Assembly (NCBI GenBank): GCA_025454835.1
Contig: JALONQ010000028.1
Coordinates: 1-32,070, forward strand
DNA from: Bacteroidota bacterium
Lineage (GTDB): Bacteria > Bacteroidota > Ignavibacteria > UBA10030
Direction: 5' to 3'
DNA: 32,070 nt
Part shown: positions 17,065 through 24,666 of the stretch, piece by piece
How positions within the stretch are numbered: the first letter of the stretch is position 1
Layout: every line of letters starts with the position of its first letter
The notes under the pieces: model-generated
Told to the model about the DNA's origin: nothing
What the model saw: the letters and a program-made list of their open reading frames with translations, nothing else
Databases searched by the model: none
Program-made: the position numbers and the translations under genes

Positions 17065-17275
17065 CAAGCGTTACGGAAAGAAGGCCAAGAGTCACGTACC
17101 TTTCACCCAACATCCTCCTACGTTCTCTGTGCAACGATACGAACAGAAGCCATTGACGCCCGACGAACAGCGCGCGATCCTGGAGGTCCTCCAGGACCAA
17201 GCTGAAAAGCAGCGTTGGTACGTCGTCGTCGTGCTGAGAGATCTCGTCGCAGAGGTCGCTGTACCGCTCAATTGA
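17054..17275 (+). CDS. Possible small protein of 73 residues, unrecognised
   Basis: A short frame begins at ATG 17054, overlapping the last 11 bases of rsmI in another frame, and ends at 17275, overlapping the end of the convergent minus-strand gene by eight bases. The C-terminal half (PLTPDEQRAILEVLQDQAEK, then WYVVVVLRDLVAEVAV) looks like a helix followed by a beta strand, and its codon third positions are moderately GC-rich, which is why I keep it. The N-terminal third is less protein-like. No family is recognised; it could be a non-coding frame. Confidence 0.3.
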   Translation: MECDKRYGKKAKSHVPFTQHPPTFSVQRYEQKPLTPDEQRAILEVLQDQAEKQRWYVVVVLRDLVAEVAVPLN

Positions 17276-17615
17276 TCTCCGGCGCCTCTCCCATCTTCGT
17301 CAGGACATAGGTCAGCACCGTCCTCGCATCCTCCATCGGGGTCGCCGACCTCGACCGGAAGTCCTTCCCCAATCTTGAACCCAGACGGTCCGCAGCATCC
17401 CGCACCTCGCCGGGTGCCGATGGATCCTCTGCCAATCCGCGCAGTTGCCCGATGTAGTCCCTGCCCAGATGGATCGCAGCATCGCGCCGCTGCCATTCGG
17501 TGACGGCCACACCGATGGCCCGTCGGAGGCAGGTGCGCACCCGGCCGTCGTTCCCCAGACGTTCACCGTCGCGTGCGCGTTCAAGCTCCAGCCTGACATC
17601 GTCGCGCCACCTCAT
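17268..17615 (-). CDS. Hypothetical 115-residue protein in a DNA-glycosylase operon
   Basis: A highly charged, probably all-helical cytosolic protein (RWRDDVRLELERARDGERLG at the start, about 15 arginines) with no membrane segment or recognised motif. Its ATG overlaps the stop of the upstream HhH-GPD glycosylase gene (ATGA-type overlap at 17612-17615), so it is translationally coupled and is the last gene of a three-gene minus-strand operon. This position suggests a partner of the glycosylase, but no function can be assigned. Confidence 0.6.
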   Translation of the reverse strand: MRWRDDVRLELERARDGERLGNDGRVRTCLRRAIGVAVTEWQRRDAAIHLGRDYIGQLRGLAEDPSAPGEVRDAADRLGSRLGKDFRSRSATPMEDARTVLTYVLTKMGEAPEIN

Positions 17616-18526
17616 GCCTCGACCTCCATGCCAAAGTCCTCATCCCGTTCATACCACGGTCTTGTCATGTCCAGCCAGTACAGCAGGCCGCGGAATCGCC
17701 CGAAGCCGCGGTAGCGTCGTTCGATCGTCCGATTCGCGACACGCCGACCGCGATGGTAGCGTTCGGCGTAGGCCTTGGTGATCCACGAGTCGTGGGCGAA
17801 GCGGTGATAGGCCCCATGGAGCCGCAGCAGATTGTCAGCCGCGTACGGACCGATGCCTTTGATCCCGCGCAGCATCGCTTCCTTCGCCTCCGGCGTCAGC
17901 GAGTCGCTCCGAAGCTGTTCAAGGTCCAGATCACCCGAGGCGCATCTCCGTGCCAGTTCCACGAGGAAGGGTGAACGGTATCCGGCCTTGATCACGTTGC
18001 GGTAGAACGACTCGGGCTTCGAGGCCATGTCCTTTGCGGTCGGGAATGCCCTTCGGTCTCCGGTCGACACTCCGAGCCGCTCGACGAGCCGTCCGACCAT
18101 CGCTTCGGTCAGCGACCACGAGCAGTTGGTCGTGCAGATCATCTTCACCGCGTCTTCAAAGGCCGTGGGGGCGCGCAGAATGCGTCCGGCTCCGTACCGA
18201 GGTACCCATCGGTACTCCGGGTGACGACGGGCCATACGATGCAGTTCTGAGACATCCTCGTCGATCCTTAGGACGGCCGTGACGATCCGCCGTATGGCTG
18301 GCCCGCTCGTTCGGGCGAAGGGTCGGGGTGAAGAAACGCGCACCCTCAGCCGGTCAGCGGTTTGTCGGACGGCGACGTCGATGGGCGTTCCGTCGTCGAG
18401 CGACGCCGCGAACGAGAGCTCCCTTCGGCTTCGGTCGACCCGAAAGGGCGGCAACACAGACCATCCGTGGCTGACCACCAGACTCCAAAGACGGTAGTCG
18501 GGGGGAACCGAGAGCGTGAGCGTCAT
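17612..18526 (-). CDS. HhH-GPD superfamily DNA glycosylase (AlkA/OGG-like)
   Basis: A 304-residue base-excision repair glycosylase. The helix-hairpin-helix is visible as LRGIKGIGPYAADNLLRL (219-236), and the catalytic aspartate is Asp246 in FAHDSWITKAY, positioned as in AlkA and OGG1. The OGG1 catalytic lysine does not align (Ala at that position), which favours a monofunctional glycosylase acting on alkylated bases. Residues 1-115 match the N-terminal beta domain layout of AlkA/OGG proteins (YRLWSLVVSHGW, later RHPEYRWVPRYGAGRILRAP). The start overlaps the stop of the YdeI-like gene by four bases. The exact lesion recognised cannot be deduced. Confidence 0.85.
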   Translation of the reverse strand: MTLTLSVPPDYRLWSLVVSHGWSVLPPFRVDRSRRELSFAASLDDGTPIDVAVRQTADRLRVRVSSPRPFARTSGPAIRRIVTAVLRIDEDVSELHRMARRHPEYRWVPRYGAGRILRAPTAFEDAVKMICTTNCSWSLTEAMVGRLVERLGVSTGDRRAFPTAKDMASKPESFYRNVIKAGYRSPFLVELARRCASGDLDLEQLRSDSLTPEAKEAMLRGIKGIGPYAADNLLRLHGAYHRFAHDSWITKAYAERYHRGRRVANRTIERRYRGFGRFRGLLYWLDMTRPWYERDEDFGMEVEA

Positions 18527-19125
18527 GAGAGGGCGCGCATGGGTCGTGGCTTGCGTCCGCGCGACGCCGACCGTATGATCTCCCGAAGGCGAGCTTCACG
18601 CGTCGCGTCTCGCTTCGCAGACTGCAGCCACCACAGCGCCGCTCGTTTGATCGAGAGGCTCCACCGGTCATATCCTTGGCGCGCGCTCGGGTTGGTGCGG
18701 AGTGCCTTCGCGAGGTCCCGGGGCATCACGAGACGGTCGACCTTCGTCAAGGCCGACCAGGATCCATTTCGCTTCGCAGCCCGGACCGCGGCCATGCCGG
18801 CTTCCGTCATGCTGCCGGACGCGATCAGGGCGGCCACGCGGCGCTTGTTCGGCGCCGACCATGTGCTGCGGGGTTTGCGCGGCGTGAAGAGCTGACGGTA
18901 GCATCGTTCGTCGATCGCACGGACCATGCTGTCGATCCAGCCGTAGCAGAGGGCTTCTTGCACCGCTTCGTCGTAGGAGAGTGGCCGGTGGCCGGCGGAG
19001 CGTTTTCCATATACGACCCAGATGCCTCGCGCGCGGCGATGATGGCGCTGCAACCAAGCGCGCCATACCCGGCGGCCCGCCGGTTGGATGATCGGGTATT
19101 GATCGATGATGGATGGCATCGGCAT
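18523..19125 (-). CDS. YdeI/OmpD-associated (OmdA) family protein
   Basis: A 200-residue cytosolic protein. The sequence follows the OmdA/YdeI family pattern: WRAWLQRHHRRARGIWVVYGK, then LSYDEAVQEALCYGWIDS (49-66), QLFTPRKPRSTWSAPNKRRV, and a final basic tail with KRDATREARLREII. Members occur in many bacteria and have been linked to bacteriocin or peptide resistance, but the biochemical activity is not known to me. It heads a minus-strand operon with a DNA glycosylase and a small unknown protein, each joined by a four-base overlap. It diverges from the ABC transporter genes, with 65 bp between the start codons. Confidence 0.8.
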   Translation of the reverse strand: MPMPSIIDQYPIIQPAGRRVWRAWLQRHHRRARGIWVVYGKRSAGHRPLSYDEAVQEALCYGWIDSMVRAIDERCYRQLFTPRKPRSTWSAPNKRRVAALIASGSMTEAGMAAVRAAKRNGSWSALTKVDRLVMPRDLAKALRTNPSARQGYDRWSLSIKRAALWWLQSAKRDATREARLREIIRSASRGRKPRPMRALS

Positions 19126-19190
19126 CGGGCGTGTGGACGGTCAATATACCACGAGGAGCATCAAATGGGAAGGAGCCGTACATTCAACGC

Positions 19191-20153
19191 ATGACCTCTT
19201 CGCCGCCCGCCATCGAAGTCCAGGACCTTCGCAAGGTCTATCACGAACGATCGGGAACACCCGTCGAAGCCGTGCGCGGCATCTCGTTCTCCGTGCCCGC
19301 CGGATCGGTGTTCGGCCTGCTGGGGCCGAACGGCGCCGGCAAGACGACGACGATCAAGATCCTGACGACGCTGCTGCAGCCGACATCGGGCCGTGCGCGG
19401 GTCATGGGGTATGACGTGCTTGAAGATCCTCTGGCGGTCCGGCGCTCGATGGTCGCTGTCATGCAGGACAACGCGCTCGACGTGTTTCTTTCAGTCCGGA
19501 ACAACTTCCGCGTCTACGGACGATTCCACGGTCTGACGGTCGCCGAGGCTGACCTTCGGGCTGACCGGGTGGCGGAGCTCTTCGGTTTGCGCGAGATCAT
19601 GGCCACGAAAGCCGGAGATCTGAGCGGCGGACAGAAGCGCCGGGTCCAGGTGGCGAAGACGTTCATGGTGAGCAAGCCGGTGGTCTTTCTGGACGAAGCG
19701 ACCACAGGCATGGACACCTTCAACAAGCACGCGGTTCTGGCGGCGATCCGGCACGAGGCCTCGCAGGGTCGCACGATCGTGCTCACGACCCATCTCCTGG
19801 AAGAAGCGGAAGAATTGTGCGAGCGGTTGGCGATCATCAACCACGGCCGCATCATTGCGTCGGGGACGCTCCGCGAGATCAAGTCGATGGGTCTGCGGCT
19901 ACTGACGGTAACGCTCATCTACGATCGGGTGACCCCCACGGTGCGTCGCGCGCTTGAGAAGATGGACCCGCGCCAGATCACGTTCACGAACGACGCAGCG
20001 ATCCTCACGGTCCGGAACGAATCCGAAGCGATGCAGGTGCTCGTGACGGCTCGAAGGATGCGGGGCTTTCGCCACTTCGAGGTGGCCGCCGCGAGCCTCG
20101 AGGATGTTTTCGTCGCGTTGGTCGACGCGAAGAAGGGGGAGGCGCGATCATGA
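19191..20153 (+). CDS. ABC transporter ATP-binding protein (DrrA-like, ABC-2 exporter)
   Basis: A 320-residue ATPase powering the adjacent permease. Walker A is GPNGAGKT (45-52), the Q-loop is near MQDN (91-94), the signature LSGGQ is at 144-148, Walker B VVFLDEAT at 164-171, and the H-loop histidine at 201 (TTHLLEEAEEL). A C-terminal regulatory extension of about 100 residues follows, as in DrrA and NatA-type exporters. ATG 19191 (MTSSPPAIEVQDL) is chosen because the upstream 26 in-frame codons overlap the divergent gene and are not ABC-like. AAGGAG lies 15 nt upstream. The start codon of the permease overlaps its stop (ATGA). Substrate unknown: drug, lipid or polysaccharide exporters share this architecture. 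Confidence 0.93.
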   Translation: MTSSPPAIEVQDLRKVYHERSGTPVEAVRGISFSVPAGSVFGLLGPNGAGKTTTIKILTTLLQPTSGRARVMGYDVLEDPLAVRRSMVAVMQDNALDVFLSVRNNFRVYGRFHGLTVAEADLRADRVAELFGLREIMATKAGDLSGGQKRRVQVAKTFMVSKPVVFLDEATTGMDTFNKHAVLAAIRHEASQGRTIVLTTHLLEEAEELCERLAIINHGRIIASGTLREIKSMGLRLLTVTLIYDRVTPTVRRALEKMDPRQITFTNDAAILTVRNESEAMQVLVTARRMRGFRHFEVAAASLEDVFVALVDAKKGEARS

Positions 20154-20914
20154 AAGGCCTCCTGCCGGTCCTCTACCGCGAGTATCTGATCCGCATGACG
20201 AGTCCGATGTGGTTGTTCTTCGACCTCATCGTTCCCGTCATGTACCTCCTGATGTTCGGCGTCGGGTTCAATGCGGCCTTCATGACCGGCATACCGATGG
20301 ACGGCCGGGTCCTGACGTACAACGAGTTCTTCCTCGCCGGCGTCATCAGCATGGCCTGCTTCGGGCTGGCGATGAACCAGTCCTACGGATTCTTCGTCGA
20401 CCGCGACAACGGGATCTTCTACGAGACGCTTACGTACCCCATCACGAGGAACCAGTATCTCTTGGGCAAGATCATGTTCCAGTGCGTGCTGGCGATCGTC
20501 CAGACGGTGCTGACGCTGACGGCGGCGGCCACGCTGCTCGGCGTATCGGTTCCGGCGATCTCGCTGCTTCCGGTGTTCGGCGGCGTCATCATCGGTACGG
20601 CGGGCTGGTTCTTCACGTTTGCCGCGGTCGCCTTCCGGATCCGCCGGAACGACACCTTCAACACCATCATCAACGTCGCGTATTTCCTGCTGATGTTCGT
20701 CAGCAGCATGTTCTACCCGCTCGAACAATTGCCGGCGGTGTTCAAGGCCGTCTCGTATGCGAATCCCGTCACATGGCATACCGACGTGCTCCGGTGGGCG
20801 CTGACAGGCATTGGCTCGCCCGAGGTCGTCTTGCTCGAGGCCGTCGGGTTCTTCCTCTTCGCGCTGGCGGGGTTCCGGGTGGCGCTGGCGGCGCTCAAGA
20901 GGGCGGTGGAGTAG
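20150..20914 (+). CDS. ABC-2 type transporter permease
   Basis: A 254-residue integral membrane protein with about six predicted helices (roughly 22-42, 60-78, 104-130, 137-165, 172-190, 225-245). It is of NodJ/DrrB type: REYLIRMTSPMWLFFDLIVP at the N-terminus and the late MFYPLEQLPAVFKAVSYANPVTW element characteristic of ABC-2 permeases. It is translationally coupled to the ATPase through a four-base overlap and forms the membrane part of a homodimeric or symmetric exporter. A heptad array follows its stop. Confidence 0.9.
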   Translation: MKGLLPVLYREYLIRMTSPMWLFFDLIVPVMYLLMFGVGFNAAFMTGIPMDGRVLTYNEFFLAGVISMACFGLAMNQSYGFFVDRDNGIFYETLTYPITRNQYLLGKIMFQCVLAIVQTVLTLTAAATLLGVSVPAISLLPVFGGVIIGTAGWFFTFAAVAFRIRRNDTFNTIINVAYFLLMFVSSMFYPLEQLPAVFKAVSYANPVTWHTDVLRWALTGIGSPEVVLLEAVGFFLFALAGFRVALAALKRAVE

Positions 20915-20922
20915 GGGGGGGA

Positions 20923-20964
20923 CAGAGGTCAGAGGTCAGAGACCAGAAGTCAGAGATCAGAGGC
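20923..20964 (+). repeat. Heptad repeat array (CAGAGGT type), permease-deacetylase gap
   Basis: Six phased 7-mers: CAGAGGT, CAGAGGT, CAGAGAC, CAGAAGT, CAGAGAT, CAGAGGC. The unit is nearly the same as at 13627-13689, so this class occurs at least twice in 8 kb. The rest of the 114-nt gap (20965-21028) shows no promoter matching the window's consensus. Confidence 0.8.
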
Positions 20965-21028
20965 CCGGCGGAGGCCACAGGTACCCGTCACCCGCAACTT
21001 CTCACTCAAGACACGTCGCCCTACTTCG

Positions 21029-21973
21029 ATGTCCCGTCTCACGTTCCTCTACCATCCTGACGTGCTCCTGCATGACACCGGCGCCGGACATCCGGAGCGC
21101 CGACTGCGCGTGGAGACGTTGGTCGCTCACCTGATGTCGACGGACCTCTGGAGTGCGATGGACCATCGCCGACCGGAAGAAGCGCCGTTGGAGGCGATGA
21201 CGGCCGTGCACACGTCGCCGTATCTTGAGACGGTCGAACGGACGATCGCGAACGGTGAAACACTGCTGGACGACGGCGATACGCGGGTCTGTCCGGCGTC
21301 GTGGCGTGCGGCCCGGTTGGCCGCGGGTGCGGCGATGCTCGGCATCGACCTGGCATGCGGTGGTGAGCGTGCGCACGTCTTCTCGGCGATGCGTCCGCCG
21401 GGCCATCACGCCGAATCGTCAAGGGCGATGGGTTTCTGCATCGTGAACCATGTGGCCGTGGCGGCGCGCCACGCACAGCGTCGGTATGGCATCGGCCGTG
21501 TGGCGATCGTCGACTGGGATGTGCACCACGGGAACGGCACGGAGGAGATCTTCTGGCGGGACCCTTCTGTGCTTTACGTCAGTCTTCACCAGTATCCGCT
21601 GTGGCCTGGAACCGGCGCGGCCTCGGACGCGGGGGACGGAGATGGGCGGGGAACGACGGTGAATTGCCCGCTTCCGCCGGGATCGGGCGAGCAAGCATAT
21701 GAACGCGCATTTCGCGAGCGGGTCGTCCCGGCCCTCACGTCATTTGGACCGGAGCTTCTGATCATCTCCGCGGGGTTCGACGCCCATCGCGACGATCCGC
21801 TGGCGAACATGGACCTGCGAGCGGAGTCGTTCGGACGCTTCACTCAGATGGTCGGTGAAGCGACGTCGAGATCGCTGAGTGCCGGGATCGTTTCCGTGCT
21901 CGAAGGGGGCTACGATCTCCGGGCGCTTTCTTCGTCGGTCGAGGTGCATCTTCGAGAGTTGTCGGCTGCTTGA
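21029..21973 (+). CDS. Histone deacetylase / acetylpolyamine amidohydrolase family protein (class II HDAC-like)
   Basis: A 314-residue zinc-dependent deacetylase of the arginase-deacetylase fold. Seen active-site elements are the tandem histidines His126-His127 in RPPGHHAE, the zinc ligands Asp164 and His166 in VDWDVHHGNG, and Asp251 in AGFDAHRDDP; LEGGYDL near residue 292 closes the pocket. Bacterial members deacetylate acetylpolyamines, acetyl-lysine proteins or acetoin-related targets; the substrate cannot be chosen from sequence. HPERRLRVETL (21-31) is the usual N-terminal family motif. The stop codon (21971-21973) overlaps the -35 element of the following promoter. Confidence 0.93.
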   Translation: MSRLTFLYHPDVLLHDTGAGHPERRLRVETLVAHLMSTDLWSAMDHRRPEEAPLEAMTAVHTSPYLETVERTIANGETLLDDGDTRVCPASWRAARLAAGAAMLGIDLACGGERAHVFSAMRPPGHHAESSRAMGFCIVNHVAVAARHAQRRYGIGRVAIVDWDVHHGNGTEEIFWRDPSVLYVSLHQYPLWPGTGAASDAGDGDGRGTTVNCPLPPGSGEQAYERAFRERVVPALTSFGPELLIISAGFDAHRDDPLANMDLRAESFGRFTQMVGEATSRSLSAGIVSVLEGGYDLRALSSSVEVHLRELSAA

Positions 21974-22000
21974 CTTCGGTCGTCCGACAGGCTACATTAC
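21970..22000 (+). promoter_or_regulatory. Predicted promoter of the thiamine uptake operon
   Basis: TTGACT (21970-21975), 17-nt spacer, TACATT (21993-21998); the best -35 match in the window. Predicted initiation near 22005 gives about 30 nt before the TPP aptamer, so the riboswitch would be in the leader of its own transcript rather than depending on read-through from the deacetylase gene. Confidence 0.55.
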
Positions 22001-22032
22001 GACACGTTCTTTCACAACCGAATGCCTTCTCA

Positions 22033-22210
22033 CCGTTAGGGGTGTGGGCGAAGAGTCGCACGTCGATATTCGACAATCGAAGATCGACATTCGTCAATCA
22101 ATGAGATTGTCGGGTGTCGAATACGGATCGTCGAATGAGCATGTCGACTCCATCGCTCGCTGAGATCATACCCTTGAACCTGACCTGGATCATGCCAGCG
22201 TAGGAAAACG
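22033..22210 (+). promoter_or_regulatory. TPP riboswitch (THI element) with an extended P3 arm
   Basis: The conserved core is clear: GGGGTG (22039-22044), CTGAGA (22160-22165), ACCC (22170-22173), AACCTGA (22177-22183), then CTGGATCATGCCAGCG ending at 22200 and TAGG. P2 forms between GGGG and ACCC. P3 is closed by TGGGCGA (22045-22051) with TCGCTCG (22153-22159), allowing two G-U pairs, exactly where P3 belongs. Between them lies an insert of about 100 nt that folds as a long hairpin. P1 is weak and its limits are uncertain. The element senses thiamine pyrophosphate and should switch off the downstream TonB receptor, kinase and symporter genes. Confidence 0.95.
22063..22146 (+). repeat. Heptad repeat array forming the P3 extension of the TPP riboswitch
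   Basis: The 5' half reads as six 7-mers (TCGATAT, TCGACAA, TCGAAGA, TCGACAT, TCGTCAA, TCAATGA) and the 3' half continues in the same 7-nt phase as reverse-complement-like units (GATTGTC, GGGTGTC, GAATACG, GATCGTC, GAATGAG, CATGTCG). The halves pair through TATTCG/CGAATG, ACAATC/GATCGT, a 10-bp TCGACATTCG/CGGGTGTCGA helix and CAATC/GATTG, with an AATGA loop (22100-22104). Confidence 0.7.
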
Positions 22211-22227
22211 ACCGATGTGCCGTGGCC

Positions 22228-22277
22228 GCCGTTCTTCCTTCAGGTTTCCCTGACGAAGAGCGGCGTTCGTGTTTTTT
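22228..22277 (+). terminator. Riboswitch expression platform: terminator with competing hairpin
   Basis: ACGAA (22253-22257) and TTCGT (22266-22270) form a hairpin followed by G and six T residues (22272-22277), an intrinsic terminator with a short stem. A competing 10-bp helix can form between GCCGTTCTTC (22228-22237) and GAAGAGCGGC (22255-22264, one G-U pair), which would consume the terminator's 5' arm. The two are mutually exclusive, as expected for a transcriptional TPP switch. Which one the bound aptamer favours is not clear, because the 3' strand of P1 does not obviously overlap 22228-22237. Confidence 0.5.
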
Positions 22278-22285
22278 GGGGATCG

Positions 22286-24661
22286 ATGCCCAAAACGCGG
22301 AGATCTGAAGTGAAGTGTAACCACAAAGAGCACAGAGAGCACATGGAAATGCAAAGATCTGTTTGTCCTGAAGAGCAGTTCGACCGACCTGGAACTGATA
22401 TTCTCCTTGTGTTCTTTGTGCTCTTTGTGGCCATCATTCATACAGCGGGCGGTCAGGACATCGTGCGCGATACGGTATATGCTCAACCCCCCGTTGTTGT
22501 GACGGCGACGAAGGCGATCGGCCGGCTCTCGCCCATCACCTTCTCCGACCTCTCGCGCTCGGAGATCCTCCAACGGAATTCCGTTCAGGACATTCCTGTC
22601 CTGCTGTCGGAGCTTCCTTCCATCACCACCTATTCCGAGAACGGCAGCGGCATCGGCTACAACTACATCAACCTGCGGGGGTTCGACCAGCGCCGGATCT
22701 CGGTGATGATCAACGGCGTGCCGCAGAACGACCCCGAGGATCACAATGTCTACTGGGTCGATTTCCCGGACCTGCTGGCAGCGACGCAGGAGATCCAGGT
22801 ACAGCGCGGCGCCGGGAGCGCCTTCTACGGACCTGCGGCGATCGGTGGTTCCGTGAATCTCGTCGCCAACCCGTTCACGGCCACCCCTGCGGTCGCTGTC
22901 GAAACGGCGCTCGGGTTCCAGGAGTTCGGGGGGGAGGGACGGACCTCCCTGGCGACACGCAAACTGGGTCTGAGCTTGAACTCCGGCCTCATCGACCGGA
23001 AGTACATGCTCTTCGCCCGGATGAGCCGTATTCAGCACGACGGGTATCGCGAGCAGGGATGGGTCGACATGCGGTCCTTCTTCCTGGCAGCAGCGCGGTT
23101 CGACGAGACGATGACGACCCGCATCCATGTCTATGGAGGACCGATCTCCGACGGGCTGGCCTATGTCGGACTTCCAAAGTCCTACAACCAGGACCTGCGC
23201 CTGCGCCGCACGAACTACAGCTACTGGGAATATGACTCCACCGGCGTTTCGGTCGGCTACGCCGTGCCCCAGAAGCGAAATGCGCAGGAAGAGTTCTCGC
23301 AGCCGCACGCCGAGCTCCTGCACGAATGGAGGCTCAGCGAGTCCGTGCGGCTTCACACCACGGCCTTCGCCGTCTTTGGCGACGGCCATTTCGACTATGA
23401 CGGTGATTGGGTGCCGTATGACGGCGCCGCTTCGGAGTGGTTCCGCCGGAATGTCGGCTACGATTCCACGTTCGGCGTCACGACCTTTCCGACCTTCCTC
23501 ATCCGGGGCGCCGTCTCGAACCGGCAATGGGGATTATTGCCGCGGATCGAGCTGGACCACGGTACTGGCACGTTGACGGCGGGCGCCGAGGTACGCATCC
23601 ACCGCTCGCACCACTCCGGCCAGCTCCCTTCGGCGTCCGTCTTGCCGGGTCCCGGCTGGACGACGTCGTCGAACATCTATGACTATCGGGGTGTGCGCGA
23701 TATCGTCTCGCTCTATCTGCACGAGGTCTACCGGTTGAGGGATGACGTGTCGCTGCTGGGGGATCTCCAACTCGCACATCAGCGCTACGGGATCCGCGAC
23801 GAAGCGTTCGTCGGACATCGCTTCGACGTCCGCTACACTTTTCTCAATCCCCGGGTCGGTGTCAACTGGAACCTGAGTGAGGCGTTCCACACGTATGCGT
23901 TCGCCGGCTTCACGACGCGAGAGCCGCGGATGCGCAACCTCTACGCCGCCGAAGACGCCTATTTCGGGGCCACGCCGGAGTTCGCCGTCGACATCGCGGG
24001 GGGCGTGGCGCGATATGACTTCTCCCGGCCGTTGGCAAAGCCGGAGCAGCTGTTGAACGTGGAATGGGGCTGGGGGTGGACGGCAGACGGCGCGCGCGTG
24101 AATGCCAACCTCTTCTGGATGGAGTTCACAAATGAGTTGATCAAGAGCGGCCAGGTGGACGTCTTCGGCCAGCCGCGGACGGGAAATGCCGATCGGACGC
24201 GCCACTTGGGCATTGAACTGGACGGGATCGTCCGGCTGAATGGGCGCTTTGCCCTCTCCGGCAATCTGACCTGGTCTCAGAATCGCCTCGTTCGCTACCG
24301 CGTGGCCGATGGGGCCGGATGGACCGTGCTCGATGGCAATCCGATCGCCGGATTTCCCGACCTGCTGGGGAATCTTCGCTTGGAATACGCCGGAGAGCGG
24401 ACGAGGGCCGGTCTCTCGGCGAAGCACGTGGGGGCGTTCTACACGGACAACTATCGTCAGGATCGGAACCGGAACGATGCCTTCACGGTGCTGAACGGTG
24501 ACGCCACGCACGAATTGACGATCGGCGGCGGGCTCGGCTTGCTCCTGCGACTGGAAGTGCGCAATATTCTCAATACACTGTACACCAGCGGAGGCGAGGG
24601 AGAGGCATTCTTCCCGGCGGCGGAGCGGAATTGGCTGGTGGGAGTGACGGTGCGGTACTGA
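22286..24661 (+). CDS. TonB-dependent outer-membrane receptor, probably for thiamine
   Basis: About 791 residues from ATG 22286. A hydrophobic signal-peptide core (ILLVFFVLFVAIIH, about residues 39-52) is followed by a likely cleavage before QDIVRDTVYAQPPVVVTATK. The plug domain spans about 75-195 with LRGFDQRRISVMINGVPQND, and the rest is a 22-strand-type barrel ending in WLVGVTVRY with the terminal aromatic residue needed for outer-membrane insertion. The TPP riboswitch upstream and thiamine kinase downstream identify thiamine or its phosphates or precursors as likely ligand, like the OMP-thi receptors of Bacteroides. The start is uncertain: ATG 22286 (after GGGGAT) or ATG 22343; GTG 22217 lies before the terminator and is unlikely. 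The N-terminus is encoded by 9-nt repeats. Confidence 0.88.
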   Translation: MPKTRRSEVKCNHKEHREHMEMQRSVCPEEQFDRPGTDILLVFFVLFVAIIHTAGGQDIVRDTVYAQPPVVVTATKAIGRLSPITFSDLSRSEILQRNSVQDIPVLLSELPSITTYSENGSGIGYNYINLRGFDQRRISVMINGVPQNDPEDHNVYWVDFPDLLAATQEIQVQRGAGSAFYGPAAIGGSVNLVANPFTATPAVAVETALGFQEFGGEGRTSLATRKLGLSLNSGLIDRKYMLFARMSRIQHDGYREQGWVDMRSFFLAAARFDETMTTRIHVYGGPISDGLAYVGLPKSYNQDLRLRRTNYSYWEYDSTGVSVGYAVPQKRNAQEEFSQPHAELLHEWRLSESVRLHTTAFAVFGDGHFDYDGDWVPYDGAASEWFRRNVGYDSTFGVTTFPTFLIRGAVSNRQWGLLPRIELDHGTGTLTAGAEVRIHRSHHSGQLPSASVLPGPGWTTSSNIYDYRGVRDIVSLYLHEVYRLRDDVSLLGDLQLAHQRYGIRDEAFVGHRFDVRYTFLNPRVGVNWNLSEAFHTYAFAGFTTREPRMRNLYAAEDAYFGATPEFAVDIAGGVARYDFSRPLAKPEQLLNVEWGWGWTADGARVNANLFWMEFTNELIKSGQVDVFGQPRTGNADRTRHLGIELDGIVRLNGRFALSGNLTWSQNRLVRYRVADGAGWTVLDGNPIAGFPDLLGNLRLEYAGERTRAGLSAKHVGAFYTDNYRQDRNRNDAFTVLNGDATHELTIGGGLGLLLRLEVRNILNTLYTSGGEGEAFFPAAERNWLVGVTVRY
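22321..22430 (+). repeat. Nonad-type hairpin element overlapping the receptor's signal-peptide region
   Basis: The left arm (22321-22345, CACAAAGAG-type 9-mers) and right arm (22406-22430, CTCTTTGTG-type) can pair over 25 positions with 22 Watson-Crick pairs, two G-U pairs and one mismatch, around a 60-nt loop. The candidate start codon ATG 22343 is inside the left arm. The right arm, read in frame, encodes LLVFFVLFV, the core of the signal peptide. It is a relative of the elements at 16101-16323. Confidence 0.75.
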
Positions 24662-24666
24662 GGAGC

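Noticed and set aside
22217-22285. GTG 22217 as the TonB receptor start
   Set aside because: It precedes the putative terminator of the riboswitch and adds residues with no signal-peptide character.
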